A stretch of DNA of 64,000 bases from Aphrophora alni (taxonomy: Eukaryota; Arthropoda; Insecta; Hemiptera; Aphrophoridae), in contig OY740774.1 in assembly GCA_963513935.1 (NCBI GenBank), positions 91,400,424 to 91,464,423 of the forward strand, written 5' to 3'. The notes below the pieces were generated by a model. The model saw only the letters and a list, made by a program, of their open reading frames with translations. It made no database searches and was not told the DNA's origin. Positions 1 to 11,659 of this stretch are shown here, piece by piece; position 1 is the stretch's first letter; the number at the start of each line of letters is the position of its first letter. The position numbers were made by a program, and so were the translations under genes.

Positions 1-2790
1 AGAAATTATCGTTTGTAATTTATCTCACACAATTGTTCTGCTATCATGATGTTGTAAATTAAACTCTGTAAAATGAATCGTAAATTATCATTGCATAAAT
101 TGTTTAATATTTTGATATCTTGAATGGAACAAAATATGTGTTCAACAATGGATTAACGAAAGCAGAATCAAATAACAATTGGATGTGCATTCCAACCATA
201 TACACGAAATATTGTTTGTTTATTTAAAATGATCATTCAGTGAAATGCAATAAATACTCAAAATTGAATGAAAACTGATAAAATATATCTCTTTTCAAAT
301 TACAAATGATTTAGAATGAATTACAGTAAAAGTAATAGAAAATATTCAATATGTTTAGGATCCTAGTAAACCTATATTTCTAAGTACACCAATGTTGCTC
401 ATTGATCTGTGTACATCTGTAGACCTATTGCCTCCTGTAAATCTTGTATGTCTCGTGAGAGTATATTTCCTAACTGTACTATTTCCAAACTAAAATTCGG
501 TGAAGAATTGTTTTTACTTTATCTGCTTGTCACTTCAAATGTCGCAACTTGTTCAATGTTTCTGATGACTATTTAAAAATTCATATTGAGCCTTGAAATA
601 TATACCTGTATGGATTCAACGATCTTTTCATCAAAGTACAAACCACAGACACTCAGGATCAAACAAATCGGGAAATACTCAGCTACAATCTATCCTTGAG
701 GGATGTCAATATCATTCGCAACTCTCAGTATTCTTCCTTCCGATTCACCCTGGGACAAGACCTAATGAGCAGTAACCTCATCACCAAAGTTATGTATACC
801 TACCCCACAAAAAGGATATAATTGTAAAAAGGCAAAGTAAACACATATAATAATATTTTAATGATTGGAAAATGCAATATAAATGTTTGAAAAAAGTCAG
901 GATATAACAGCATAAAATTAGTAAAACACAACCAGTTATTAGTTTATTAAAATTGTGTTGAGAATGGAATAGGGCATTGAAATAAAAATAACAATACAAA
1001 AGTCTACGAAATGATGTAATGACTATGGTTCTTAAAAACTAAAAATTAAGACTATGTTATGGTAACAAAATAATTATTTGTATTTTGAACAAATTGTTTG
1101 TTATGTTATTGAATCAACTAGAAACTAACTCTAAAGTTGATTTCCGATATATTTAAAATTTTTATATATGTAACTGTTTAAAAAAGTATTATTCAATAAA
1201 AATGAATTATCCTGTGTAATTCCCAGACTTTTGTTAGTAAAATAATTAGGTTGGAACTTCAGTGCTTCTCTGACAAATAATTTGTACGGCAGTGGTAATT
1301 GCTTTGTAATTTCTTTGAAATTTATAATATGTATATTTTCTTGTCAAGAGATGAACCTTAATTTCTGGTCTGTTTAGTTGTTTTGTAATTAAGTTTTTAA
1401 CTCTCATCTATTTAAATATAATATCTATTTAAAGTTCACACTATTGTACAAGCAGCAATATAATTTATGAAAAAACAACACAATGAAAACAATTGCTTCG
1501 TTCTATAAATTTATTTTTACAAAAGCTAAAACTTTCTTTTGTGTCGTGTTAAAATTAAAAGATTGTTATTTTGTTTAGTTCACAATATTATATTTCTCCT
1601 GTGTAAAAATAAATTCAAATCTTTACAAATAAGAGCTGCTCTTTGTAATATAATCTTCATATGATATTTAGTAATGGTATTTACTTGAAATAAATAACAC
1701 TTGTGGAAACTTGAAATGAAATGGAAAGAAAAAAACATAAATAATTGGACACAGTGTAGGGTTTTAATTTAATTCACAAAGATCACTTTTAAAAATAGCT
1801 TTTAGGTAGTAAATGTTTAGTTACCTGTAGTTCTTCTATTGCATATTTTGTATTATATTAATTTTTGTCATAAAGTAAAGATTTTAAAAGAAACTATTAC
1901 ACCTAATTCGTAATGACGAGCAATTCAATAAAATGTCTTAGGTCGTTTTATGTAATTATTTGTCAATTTATTACTTCAATAGAATGTTATGTAATAGTTT
2001 ACAACTTTATTAAATTTTATTTAAATTGCAGATGCCGACAAAAATGCGTTATCCAATGACTGTTTTAGAGGTTATGGGGGGGGGGCAGAACAATTCATGC
2101 TTGTATTAACATATCTTTTGGTCGCTTCTTTGAGCACGTTAAGGTTGAAAAATAATGAAATTCATTCCTCAATATTAAAATACCACAAAGCTGACTTTTA
2201 ATGAGTGTAAATTGAAATCATTAACAAGAAGTTACTACTCCATGAATACATTTACTCTCTTCTTTCCTCCAGTATTGAACTCTAGTGTCTTACTTTATTG
2301 AAATTTACTCCCTTTTATCTTCACCTTCATCAATGATGCTAAAGGTAGATTCCTGCCGTGATTGGAATACATTTAGATTTGCTTCAGGAGAACAAAGTTT
2401 GAAAACTTTACTTCTTTCTGAAATATCACTCAAGATATTTAAGTTGATCTAAAGAGAGAAAAATACAGTAATCTCTCTCTGTTTCTCTGTCTTGGATTAT
2501 TCATCGTCTTTCATTAAAGTCATTTCTGATAAATATCAATAAAAGTATTCCATTAATGATAACAGTTTGTGTTTTAAATAATAAAAACTTTAACACAGTT
2601 CCCTTGTAGCTCATATTTGATCAAAATTTAGGATTTAAAATATTTCCAAAACTAATTCCAAATACTTAATATCTATGCAACGAATTTATTTATGTTCTAA
2701 ATACTGAAACTTATTTGTTTCTCGTATATTTTGAGTTAAATATACAATTATTCACTTTTTGCTTACAGAGTATATAACGTATATGGTAAG
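1..2790. other. AT-rich non-coding stretch
   Basis: I see no gene here. The sequence is strongly AT-rich with short A and T runs. A slightly GC-richer patch at about 610-780 is open for a short distance on either strand but has no recognisable product and no convincing splice-bounded exon. A G10 run lies near 2077-2086. Confidence 0.7.
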
Positions 2791-3267
2791 TTTTGGTAAT
2801 GATGACCTCCGTGTTTGACCAATCTTTGCATTGCGAATCATAAGAATCAGAAGCACGATATCGGGCACACAAATTATGACAGGAACATTAGATATGATGT
2901 AGAGGACTATAATGTGCAGCACTATAAGCCATTGTTAAAATTCAGAAAAAAAAATTACAATATGTCTAAATGGCGAGCATTTTAACAGATTTTTGTTCAT
3001 ATGTCGTAGTTTAGTCAACTATTACCACACTAATATTGATAAAAATATCAGATTTACATTCTGCATATATGGCACCAACCCCTTGTGGCATTTAGTGCCG
3101 TTAATTGTTTGAAATCTTCACTTTCCAAGGAGCAATGACATTTATATAATACTAACACCTCGTTACAGACAAGAGAGTAGGGGTGGAGGTCCCTTAACAT
3201 AATATATACAGATTAGAGACGCGTCAGTATCCAGACCACTGCGCTGTTACGAGCAAAGCGAGTGGAG
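2790..3267 (+). repeat. Left part of dispersed repeat family 1 (copy A)
   Basis: This segment aligns by eye with the sequence upstream of copies B (about 42200) and C (about 43390). Shared landmarks in the same order are a 'gtctaaatggcgagcatttt'-like phrase (2962-2983), a 'ttctgcatat..ggcaccaaccc' block (3059-3082), and a 'gagcaaagcgagtggag' block just before the array, which resembles 'gaacgaagcgagcggag' in copy D (about 46176). It is interrupted at 3268 by the 61-bp tandem array and resumes after it. The family has no recognisable coding sequence and cannot be assigned to a transposon class here. Confidence 0.6.
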
Positions 3268-5097
3268 GCGTTTTCAGATATACATAGCCACAAAGACATT
3301 TAGGACTTAGTGTTGGCGATGTCAAGAGGCGTTTTCAGATATACATAGCCACAAAAACCTTTATGACTTAGTGATGGCGATGTCAAGATGCGTTTCAGAT
3401 ATACATAGCCACAAAGACATTTAGGACTTAGTGATGGCGATGTTAAGAAGCGTTTTCAGATATACATAGCTACAAAGACCTTTAGGACTTAGTGATGGCA
3501 ATGTCAAGAAGCGTTTTCAGATATACATAGCTACAAAGACCTTTAGGACTTAGTGATGGCAATGTCAAGAGGCGTTTTCAGATATACATAGCTACAAAGA
3601 CCTTTAGGACTTAGTGTTGGCGATGTCAAGAGGAGTTTTCGGATATACATAGCTACAAAGACCTTTAGGACTTAGTGATGGCAATGTCAAAAGGCGTTTT
3701 CAGATATACATAGCTACAAAGACCTTTAGGACTTAGTGTTGGCGATGTTAAGAGGCGTTTTCAGATATACATAGCCACAAAGACATTTAGGACTTAGTGT
3801 TGGCGATGTCAAGAGTCGTTTTCAGATATACATAGCCACAAAGACATTTAGGACTTAGTGTTGACGATGTCAAGAGTCGTTTTCAGATATACATAGCTAC
3901 AAAGACTTTAGGACTTAGTGATGGCGATGGCAAGAGGCGTTTTCAGATATACATAACCACAAATACATTTAAGACTTAGTGATGGCAATGTCAATAAGCG
4001 TTTTCAGATATACATAGCTACAAAGACCTTTAGGACTTAGTGATGGCGATGTCAATAGGCGTTTTCAGATATACATAGCTACAAATACATTTAGGACTTA
4101 GTGATGGCGATGTCAAGATGCGTTTCAGATATACATAGCCACAAAGACTTTAGGACTTAGTGATGGCGATGTTAAGAGGCGTTTTCAGATATACATAGCT
4201 ACAAAGACTTTAGGACTTAGTGATGGCGATGTTAAGAGGCGTTTTCAGATATACATAGCCACAAAGACATTTAGGACTTAGTGATGGCGATGTTAAGAGG
4301 CGTTTTCAGATATACATAGCTACAAAGACTTTAGGACTTAGTGATGGCGATGTTAAGAGGCGTTTTCAGATATACATAGCCACAAAGACATTTAGGACTT
4401 AGTGATGGCGATGTTAAGAGGCGTTTTCAGATATACATAGCCACAAAGACATTTAGGACTTAGTGTTGGCGATGTCAAGAGTCGTTTTCAGATATACATA
4501 GCTACAAAGACTTTAGGACTTAGTGATGGCGATGGCAAGAGGCGTTTTCAGATATACATAACCACAAATACATTTAAGACTTAGTGATGGCAATGTCAAG
4601 AAGCGTTTTCAGATATACATAGCTACAAAGACCTTTAGGACTTAGTGATGGCGATGTCAATAGGCGTTTTCAGATATACATAGCTACAAATATATTTAGG
4701 ACTTAGTGATGACGATGTCAAGATGCGTTTCAGATATACATAGCCACAAAGACCTTTAGGACTTAGTGATGGCAATGTCAAGAAGCGTTTTCAGATATAC
4801 ATAGCTACAAAGACCTTTAGGACTTAGTGTTGGCGATGTTAAGAGGCGTTTTCAGATATACATAGCTACAACAACCTTTAGGACTTAGTGATGGCAATGT
4901 CAAGAGTCGTTTTCAGATATCATAGCTACAAAAACCTTTAGGACTTAGTGATGGCGATGTCAAGAGTCGTTTTCAGATATCATAGCTACAAAGACCTTTA
5001 ATACTTATTGATGGCGATGTCAAGAGGTGTTTTAAGATATACATAGCTACAAAGACCTTTAGGACTTAGTGATGGCGATGTCAAGAAAATAATAGAT
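3268..5097 (+). repeat. 61-bp minisatellite array, about 30 copies
   Basis: A unit beginning 'gcgttttcagatatacatag' and ending 'gatggcgatgtcaagag' repeats head to tail with a 61-bp period (first two starts exactly 3268 and 3329). There are about 30 copies, most differing at a few sites: ccaca/ctaca, catttagg/cctttagg/ctttagg, gttggc/gatggc, gtcaag/gttaag, gcgttttc/gcgtttc. Variants are shared in blocks, for example 3865-4140 and 4464-4743, which shows that multi-unit blocks were duplicated. The period is not a multiple of three and no long frame runs through the array. The last units are more diverged. It is not a CRISPR array, because the whole unit is conserved and there are no unique spacers. 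Confidence 0.97.
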
Positions 5098-5170
5098 TAC
5101 GAGGTTCAGAAAACCTGTTGAGACAGATTTTTCAAATTGAACCGATCAAAAAGCTACTTAAATAAAAATA
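5098..5170 (+). repeat. Right part of dispersed repeat family 1 (copy A)
   Basis: Immediately after the last 61-bp unit, 'attacgaggttcagaaaacctgt' (5096-5118) matches 'attacgaggttcacaaacctgt' of copy D (about 46283) and the equivalent part of copy C (about 43738). This shows the array sits inside a member of that family. The match fades after about 5170. Confidence 0.6.
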
Positions 5171-8100
5171 AAAATCAGTAGACTATGTAAAAATATTCGA
5201 AATCCTTTGAATATGTAAAGTATGGCAGGGTTTTGAATGGACCAAGCAAACTTGTAGGCTTCTGTAAAGAGGTTAGTTTAAGAACACTAGGTTCTTATTT
5301 ATTAATTAAAAGTTTTTTTTATCGAAATGTAAATCAGATTTGACTGGGTAATAATATACAAGAAAATCTTATTAACTATTATTAAATAAAAAGTTATTTA
5401 AAAAAAAAGGTTAAGAAATAAGAAAGTCAAAATATAAATTATAAAATTTTCAAAATTATAATTAGGGCTAACTGCACATCAAATGGGTAGGAGTAAAAAT
5501 ATTTTGAAAAAAAAAAAAAAAACTTATAAAAAATATAAAAATGTGAGCAAATAGAGTCTATCTTGGGTAGTTTTTCCCAAATTTAAATAGGTTATTGTAA
5601 TAAATTTCAAAAAATAATTAATAGAGTTTATTAAGATCGTAAACATCATTCCATAATATGGCAAAGGGTCAATTCAATACAACGAATGGTTTTTGAGTTA
5701 TGATAGTTCAAAAATTATAAGTTTTAAAATTACAATAAATCCTAAAATCGGTTAAATATAAGAAAACTTTCTTATACAAGTATAAGTAATCTACCTATAT
5801 AATTGTAAAAACAAATGACAAATAGCGAAAAACCCTTGATACCCCAAATTAAACAATAAGCGGAAAAAATGAAAATCGGCGACCCAAAAGTGAGGATAAT
5901 TTCATCAAAAAAGACAATATTAAAGAACGGTAAACGGGATAGGGTTTTTTAGAACGAAGCTAACAAAATACAATAAGAAAAAGTGTCCAACACAAAACTT
6001 CCAATTCAATAATTATAAGTTATAAAGGTTGAGAAAAACAATAACACATTAAAGCTATTCGTTAGAACCTGACTGTAATGCTTGCGTGATTTAGATATTT
6101 CTTACAATTTAAATATTTAGTTGCATGTAACAGTAAAACATGTAACTGTAGGAAAGAAGAAATTACCATAAATTTAACTGACCTTAACATGCCAAGTCCA
6201 GCAAAGGTTTACATGTAAATTGTATTGTTCGTGTGCAATTATTTGTGACTTACAAAACGTTGAAAACAAACCTGATATTACAAACCATTGAAATTTAATT
6301 ATTTAATGGAAAGAATACTAAATATACTGTGTGTATTTTATCATATACAATTGTACACAACTGAGACTTTAAGAGTCTATTATAAAAATGAAACAGAAAG
6401 TTGAAGAGATTATATTACTTGAAATACGTAAACGAATTGACTCATGCAGCAATCTGTAATCTTATAGCTTCTTATAAAAATATAATGGTGAAATACAAAA
6501 TTTCGGTGACTGCCTATTCATAAACTGTAAAACTATCGTTAGTAGAAGTACAAATTATTTATTGGTAATAATGAGTTTAATGTATCAATCGATCACATAT
6601 GATCACTATTTTAAATTGCAGTGGTTAATACTAATGTAGAAAATTAATTAAACATTAATTTATTTAAGTAATCTCTGGTGGCTTTGAAAATGTTTTAAAA
6701 AAATGTTTCGACGCATCTGAATATGCAGTAAAAATCAAACGAACTACCTCAGTAATTATTTCCCCTCTTTTAGATTTGTAAACCCGTGGATCACACTTTC
6801 TACATTTCAACTTAAAATGTATCTAACAACGAAGATTTATATATTAGATATAATGTGTATATAAATAGTACATATTTTTTAAAATTTTTGTTTCCTGCAA
6901 TGTTTAAAATATAGAGTTCTAAAAATTATGTCAAACCTCATTGCCACATAAATACTATTTTCTAAGATATTCCGACGTACTTGCTGCCATCATTAGCTTC
7001 ACAATTGTTGAAACTAATTTTAAAAATAAAAAGAGCAAAGAGGATATTTATAAAAAATACAAAGAGGATATTTGCAAATACCACATCATCATTATAATGA
7101 GTAGAGAGTGTGGACGTTTTTATTGTCTGTTTGACAAGTGAGGATTTAAATACCTGAAACATCTAATCATAATAATCAAAAATGTCTTTTATCGAAAAGT
7201 AAATTAAATTTTCTTTTTTTAAAAACAAAATAATGTTCTTGAAATAGCTAGAACGAATTGATTGCATTTCATATTTTCCAGACATTACCAAGCAAAACTA
7301 ATAGGAATTAAATTCTTGTACCAGTTGTTGTTTCTTATCTTGCTAATTCGATGCAGTTAATTTTTTCCCTTTCGCAATAATAATATGTTACCTCAAATTA
7401 TAACAATGAGCAGCAACACTGTAAACTAACATGCTTTGTTTAAATTGTAAAGTTGTAAACGTGTGAAAACTTGTAACTTCTCCTTGTATTGGATACTAGT
7501 TATACCTTAGTACATGATTACCTTTTTATTTTACTGATGGAGTTATTCTTTCAGTGTTTAGTACTTATATAACTTTTCTAATAATATAACCACTTCCCAC
7601 TTCTGAATTCATTTGGAGTTGTTCGTCTATCCAGTCATGTAGTTTTAAGGACTTTGTCAGTTCTGTGTTTGTTATTTACAGAAGTCGTTATGTAATTAGA
7701 GTACATTAGGAGATCAATGCTATATTATTTAAAATCGTCATTATACATTCAACATATAATTAAAGTTAATCACCAAACCAAGGAGACCGATGTTATTTGA
7801 CAGAGAGCGAAAATATGCCGCCAGATTTTGGACAAGTGTTGCGTCAAAAGTTCCACAGGTTCTAGCCCGGTTAGGGCGTTCCGTTTTTTCATGTGCTACT
7901 CATTCCTCCGTGTTCTTTAGCCTAACGGTTATTTTAAAAAAACCACTAAACAACTAAGAATGAACCTACTAAATTAGACTATTGAATTGTTAATGTTAAT
8001 ATCAATATTGTTATAAATGATTTTGTACGACAAATATTCAATACCAGAAAATAAATTATAGAGAAAATATTTATCAGTCATAATATAAAATATTATTGAA

Positions 8101-8360
8101 TTAGTGGATAATTAATTTGTATATTTATTTTCTATTAAATTTAATCCAAGAAATAATCTAAATAACAAAAAATTTAAATTTAAAAACTCTATTTAAGGAT
8201 ATTGATACAAAATAAATAACAAAAATTTTAAAATAACTCATTGACAAATATATTGTATTATAATTCAATTCGTTTAGTAACATATATGTAAGTTCTAATT
8301 TTACACAGAAAACAATCTCAACAGTTTTTAACGCAATTTACTCGTATGTTCAAAAATATA
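5171..8360. other. AT-rich non-coding stretch
   Basis: I see no gene. There is a run of about 15 A near 5508-5522. A small GC-richer block at about 7780-7930 has no open frame of note. The overlapping short frames at 6941-7162 on both strands have no recognisable product and look like chance. Confidence 0.6.
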
Positions 8361-8376
8361 CATCGATGGGGAGACC

Positions 8377-8818
8377 GGGGTAATACCGTACGGCGGGGCA
8401 ATACCGTACACCGTATTTTTAGATCCGCTGAAAGATCAAGTGAGCGCTGGGAAGTGCTGCTGCGTACCGGAAGGAATGCGAAACAGATAGAGACCTCGGG
8501 GAGCTTCTAGCTTTAGGCACGTGTATGTCACGAAGTTTTTTGTGTTTTGTCAACTTTTCTTATAGTTTTAGCGACTAACTCGAACTGAGGTAAGTGAAAC
8601 ATGCTATTTGTGACTATATTCAAACTAGAGGTTTTGAATAGACTATAACGTGGCCTATTTTTAATACCAAACACAAGTCCTCAAGTATTCTTATTTAAGG
8701 ATAGGGTTGAAAATGGTGCGTTATGTCGTTTTGAGGCAATTCCGTACACCTTGCATGGGGCAATACCGTACAAGGCGCAAGGTGTACGGTATTGCCCCGT
8801 GTTGAACGATATTGCCCC
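8377..8818. repeat. Left cluster of the 16-bp transposon end motif
   Basis: The motif GGGGCAATACCGTACA or close variants occurs on the plus strand at 8377-8391, 8395-8410, 8733-8748 (two changes) and 8757-8772, and on the minus strand at 8783-8798 and 8803-8818 (degenerate). The pair 8757-8772/8783-8798 is inverted with a 10-bp gap. Repeated subterminal motifs are a known design in several DNA transposons, where they bind transposase; binding here is inference. Confidence 0.85.
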
Positions 8819-8891
8819 ATATAGTATTACAACTTTTCAGGGCAACTTAAACATGAAAATCTTAATGTTTTAAGTTGAATATGAAGGTCCT

Positions 8892-9482
8892 TTGAATGGT
8901 GAGTTGCCAGTCCTCCCCAAGGACAAGGACTTAGAAATTCAGCCAACAGTTGGTCTGCCTTTCAAAGATATTTCACCACTACCCGGTCCTCTGAAACTAA
9001 AGAAAAGTGCCAGACAACAACATTCGTCCGTTGTTTTGATCCCAAACAAAGAAAAGTTGGAGAAGGCTGCAAAGCTCAAACAAGAAAAATTACAAAAGAA
9101 AAAAGAAAGGGAAATTGCATTAGCATTACGAAAATCAAAGTTGAAATCCAAAGGAAAAAGCGAATACAGGAAGTTTGCATCGAAGAAGGGCCATCAGCAA
9201 GTTGAAGTCGCAACATCTCTTTTGATTCATCACCAGAAGACTATTTGGATTCAAAGAAGCTCTGCAATGATGACGAGATGGATGACATCGATTCTGCTGA
9301 CTTCAGAGGAACTGCAATTGAAAGATCAACTGCCGATAAAGACTCCGTCTGCTTATTTTGTGGCAAATTCGGAAAAAAACAAAGAACTGTGGTTCAGATG
9401 TGTTTTTTGCAGTGGTTGGGTACATTCTGAGTGTAGTGGACGTGACACAGCAGAAAATTTCATTTGCGACTTCTGCAAATAA
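8892..9482 (+). pseudogene. C-terminal fragment of a pogo/Tigger-type transposase, frameshifted
   Basis: This is a relic of the C-terminal tail of a pogo/Tigger transposase. The frame opens with 'FKDISPLPGPLKLKK' and 'LIPNKEKLEKAAKLK' (about 8960-9085), the proline/lysine linker usually found after the DDE domain in insect Tigger-like proteins, followed by a strongly basic, coiled-coil-like stretch (residues 52-95). It ends in a Cys/His zinc-finger-like module: 'CVFCSGWVHSEC' and then CDFCK at the stop (9479-9481). The first half of that finger (CLFCGKFGKK) and the acidic linker before it are in another frame at about 9215-9380, so at least two frameshifts separate the pieces, and that frame also has an in-frame TGA near 9205. 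The 8892 start is a TTG and is not a believable translation start. There is no catalytic core. The family call rests on motif recognition. Confidence 0.75.
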
Positions 9483-9882
9483 AATACCCTAAATCAGATA
9501 ACATAACATAAAACAAACATATATTTTGTAGTTTATTTTATTTCCATCATGAAGAGAACTTACGATTTTGTTTAGTTTTTTATAAGAATAAGGTTTTTTT
9601 TACCATTTAAGAAGAGGACTTTTTTGTTTTAATATAAGCAAATTTACTACGTTTTCTTATTTCGATGTTACAATAAAATATTTAATGTAGTTTATCATAT
9701 ATAGTTTGTTTTAAATTTTTAGTTTTATGTTAGCTTATTTTTATTACCACTAAGAAAATGGATTTGGTATTATTTAATTTTAGTGTAACCTAATATGCTA
9801 TTTTTTACTTATTTCGTTGATAAAATTAAAATTAAAATTACATTTTCTACGTTTTTTTCCCCCACAGTCTTTGCAATGTCGT

Positions 9883-10145
9883 GGGGCAATAGCACCCTAA
9901 AATATTGCCTAGCGGCATTGCCCCTAACTGGTGTACGGTTTTGCCCCGGAACTCGGGGCAATACCGTGCAATGTAAGGGTTTTGTAAAATGGACTTAACA
10001 CTCAAAATTATTTAAAGATTCCAAATATGAAGCAAAGAATATGTGGAAAATTAAATTTCTTTCAAAACGAGATGATTGCCTCTTTTATTGAAGTTTTCAA
10101 ATTAAAGGTTTAAAATAATAATGCTTAAGTGTACGGTATTACCCC
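9883..10145. repeat. Right cluster of the transposon end motif
   Basis: Variants of the 16-bp end motif lie on the plus strand at 9883-9898 (degenerate) and 9955-9970, and on the minus strand at 9932-9947 and 10130-10145. The 9932/9955 pair is inverted with a 7-bp gap, mirroring the inverted pair at the left end. Confidence 0.8.
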
Positions 10146-10159
10146 ACTGTCCCCGTATT

Positions 10160-10855
10160 AGAAAAATATAAATATTTTTGTACAAATGAAATTATATAAT
10201 AATAATTAACCCAAACAGTATAAAAGAATAAAAACCTCAAAGACATAAAAACGGATTCTGTGCATTACGCCACTTGTATACTTATGTACTAAGTTATTTT
10301 ATCCAATGAAGTAAACTAATTTTACATGAAGTAGAAGTAGAAGTGGAATTTATAATTCTGAGATCCCATTACAGTAAAACGAAAAAGTTAAGATTTAACT
10401 TTCCTCTCAAAAAGTTTCTCACTTTTGCTCTTGAACTAAAGTAACTTCTATTTCTTTATAATCTCCTTTTAAAAGTTAAAATTCAGTTTTAAAAAAACAT
10501 AAATAAATAAGTATAGTTTCCTCCCTTATTTCATTTAAATAAAAATGCATTAAAAATATGTGAATCTTTCGGATGTAATTTGAATAAGTAAGTAACACGT
10601 GTAAATTGTTAATGTTTGTTTTGAGTGTCTAGGAAATCACAAACGAAAACATATTTACCTGTGTTTATTAAAAAAAAATAGTTTACTATGAATACAGTGT
10701 TTTAATTTTCTAGCTCAAAATAATCAATACATGTTATTTTTGAAATAGTTTCAAACAATCTGAATCAGGGAATTTGTTTTTGTATGCAAGAGGCATTCAT
10801 TATATTCATGTATTTTATCAGTTGTTTCAGAAAAGAGCTCAAGTTGTATAAAATT
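10160..10855. other. AT-rich non-coding stretch
   Basis: I see no gene or repeat that I can delimit. The sequence is AT-rich with short homopolymer runs. Confidence 0.6.
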
Positions 10856-10860
10856 TGTGG

Positions 10861-11581
10861 AAATCCTTTCGCCATCTCCCTTTTTCCCCGGCGATACTTC
10901 TATGCTAACAGCCTCACATTTCTCCCCGGGCGACAAACCACGTTGTGCTACCAAATGCAGCAACATGAGTTTTTATATAATGGTTTATGCGGGGGGTGGT
11001 GGATCTTTGAAAGAGTTTGAGTTCCGAAATGAAATTTGGATATGGGGGGGGGATTAACCTCACACGTCCTTCCACTACAGTTCAGTCAGCTTCATTAGCC
11101 ATTAAAACTATGTTATTAATTATAATACGCATATAAACTAAATTAACTATGAATTAAGGGAATGACTAGTGGTCTAGGATATATTTATAGGCCAAAATGG
11201 CCGTTAACTCCTTATCACATATTTAATTTAATACGAAATTTGGAGACGCACCGCCGAAAACCCTGGGCCGTCTGACCCATCCCGAAGGGGGGCTATTAGC
11301 CATCATTTGGTGGGTGAACAATTTGGGAGGTACCTGAAAAATCGGATATCCTGTACACTAGAACCCATGCACCTTCTTTGAATACATCCAATTTCTCTGG
11401 CGGCTGGTGCGCAACTTGTTCTCTAGTGTTGATACATGATAAGGATATTCATCACCGAGGAGGGGGTTAACTGAATTGACGCAAAATAAATCCCCTGCAA
11501 TTTATCATTCAGGCAACCCGTTAGTACTACTGTTAGCGTAGAAGTATTGCCGGAATTAGAAGGGAAGGGGTGAAAGGATTT
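10861..11581. repeat. GC-richer block bounded by a 51-bp imperfect inverted repeat
   Basis: The left arm, 10861-10911, starts 'aaatcctttcgcc' and ends 'acttctatgctaacag'. It matches the reverse complement of 11530-11581 at roughly 80 percent, with the phrase '(a)tacttct(a/c)(t/g)gctaacag' best kept. A further direct match, 'aacagcctca(c/t)attt', follows the left arm (10907) and lies just outside the right arm (11628). The interior (10912-11529) is GC-richer than the surroundings and holds G runs (10990, 11045) but no frame with a recognisable product. It looks like an old inverted-repeat element or rearranged repeat; no class can be assigned. Confidence 0.55.
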
Positions 11582-11659
11582 CATCACAGACACCACCGCT
11601 GGCGAAAGGGGGAAAAAATAAAGACCCAACAGCCTCATATTTGATAAAATACTACAGAA

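Larger units (their letters stand above)
8367..10155 (+). mobile_element. Degenerate pogo/Tigger-like DNA transposon, internally deleted
   Basis: The element is bounded by matching inverted ends. The left end at 8368-8391 reads 'ggggagaccggggtaatacc' and continues gtac. The right end at 10131-10154, on the minus strand, has the same layout with 4-5 differences. The right flank is the dinucleotide TA, as expected for the Tc1/mariner/pogo superfamily; the left flank is GA, so the target-site duplication is not intact. Inside, only the C-terminal part of a pogo/Tigger-type transposase remains (8892-9482). No helix-turn-helix or DDE catalytic region is present in the 500 bp upstream, so this is a deletion derivative that could only have moved with transposase from elsewhere. 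The end motif recurs many times inside both ends. Confidence 0.75.

Noticed and set aside
593..775. GC-richer patch with short frames, considered as an exon on the minus strand
   Set aside because: The frame carries stops and no matching donor site was found.
3268..5097. CRISPR-like array
   Set aside because: The whole 61-bp unit is conserved with no alternating unique spacers, and the genome is eukaryotic in character; it is a minisatellite.
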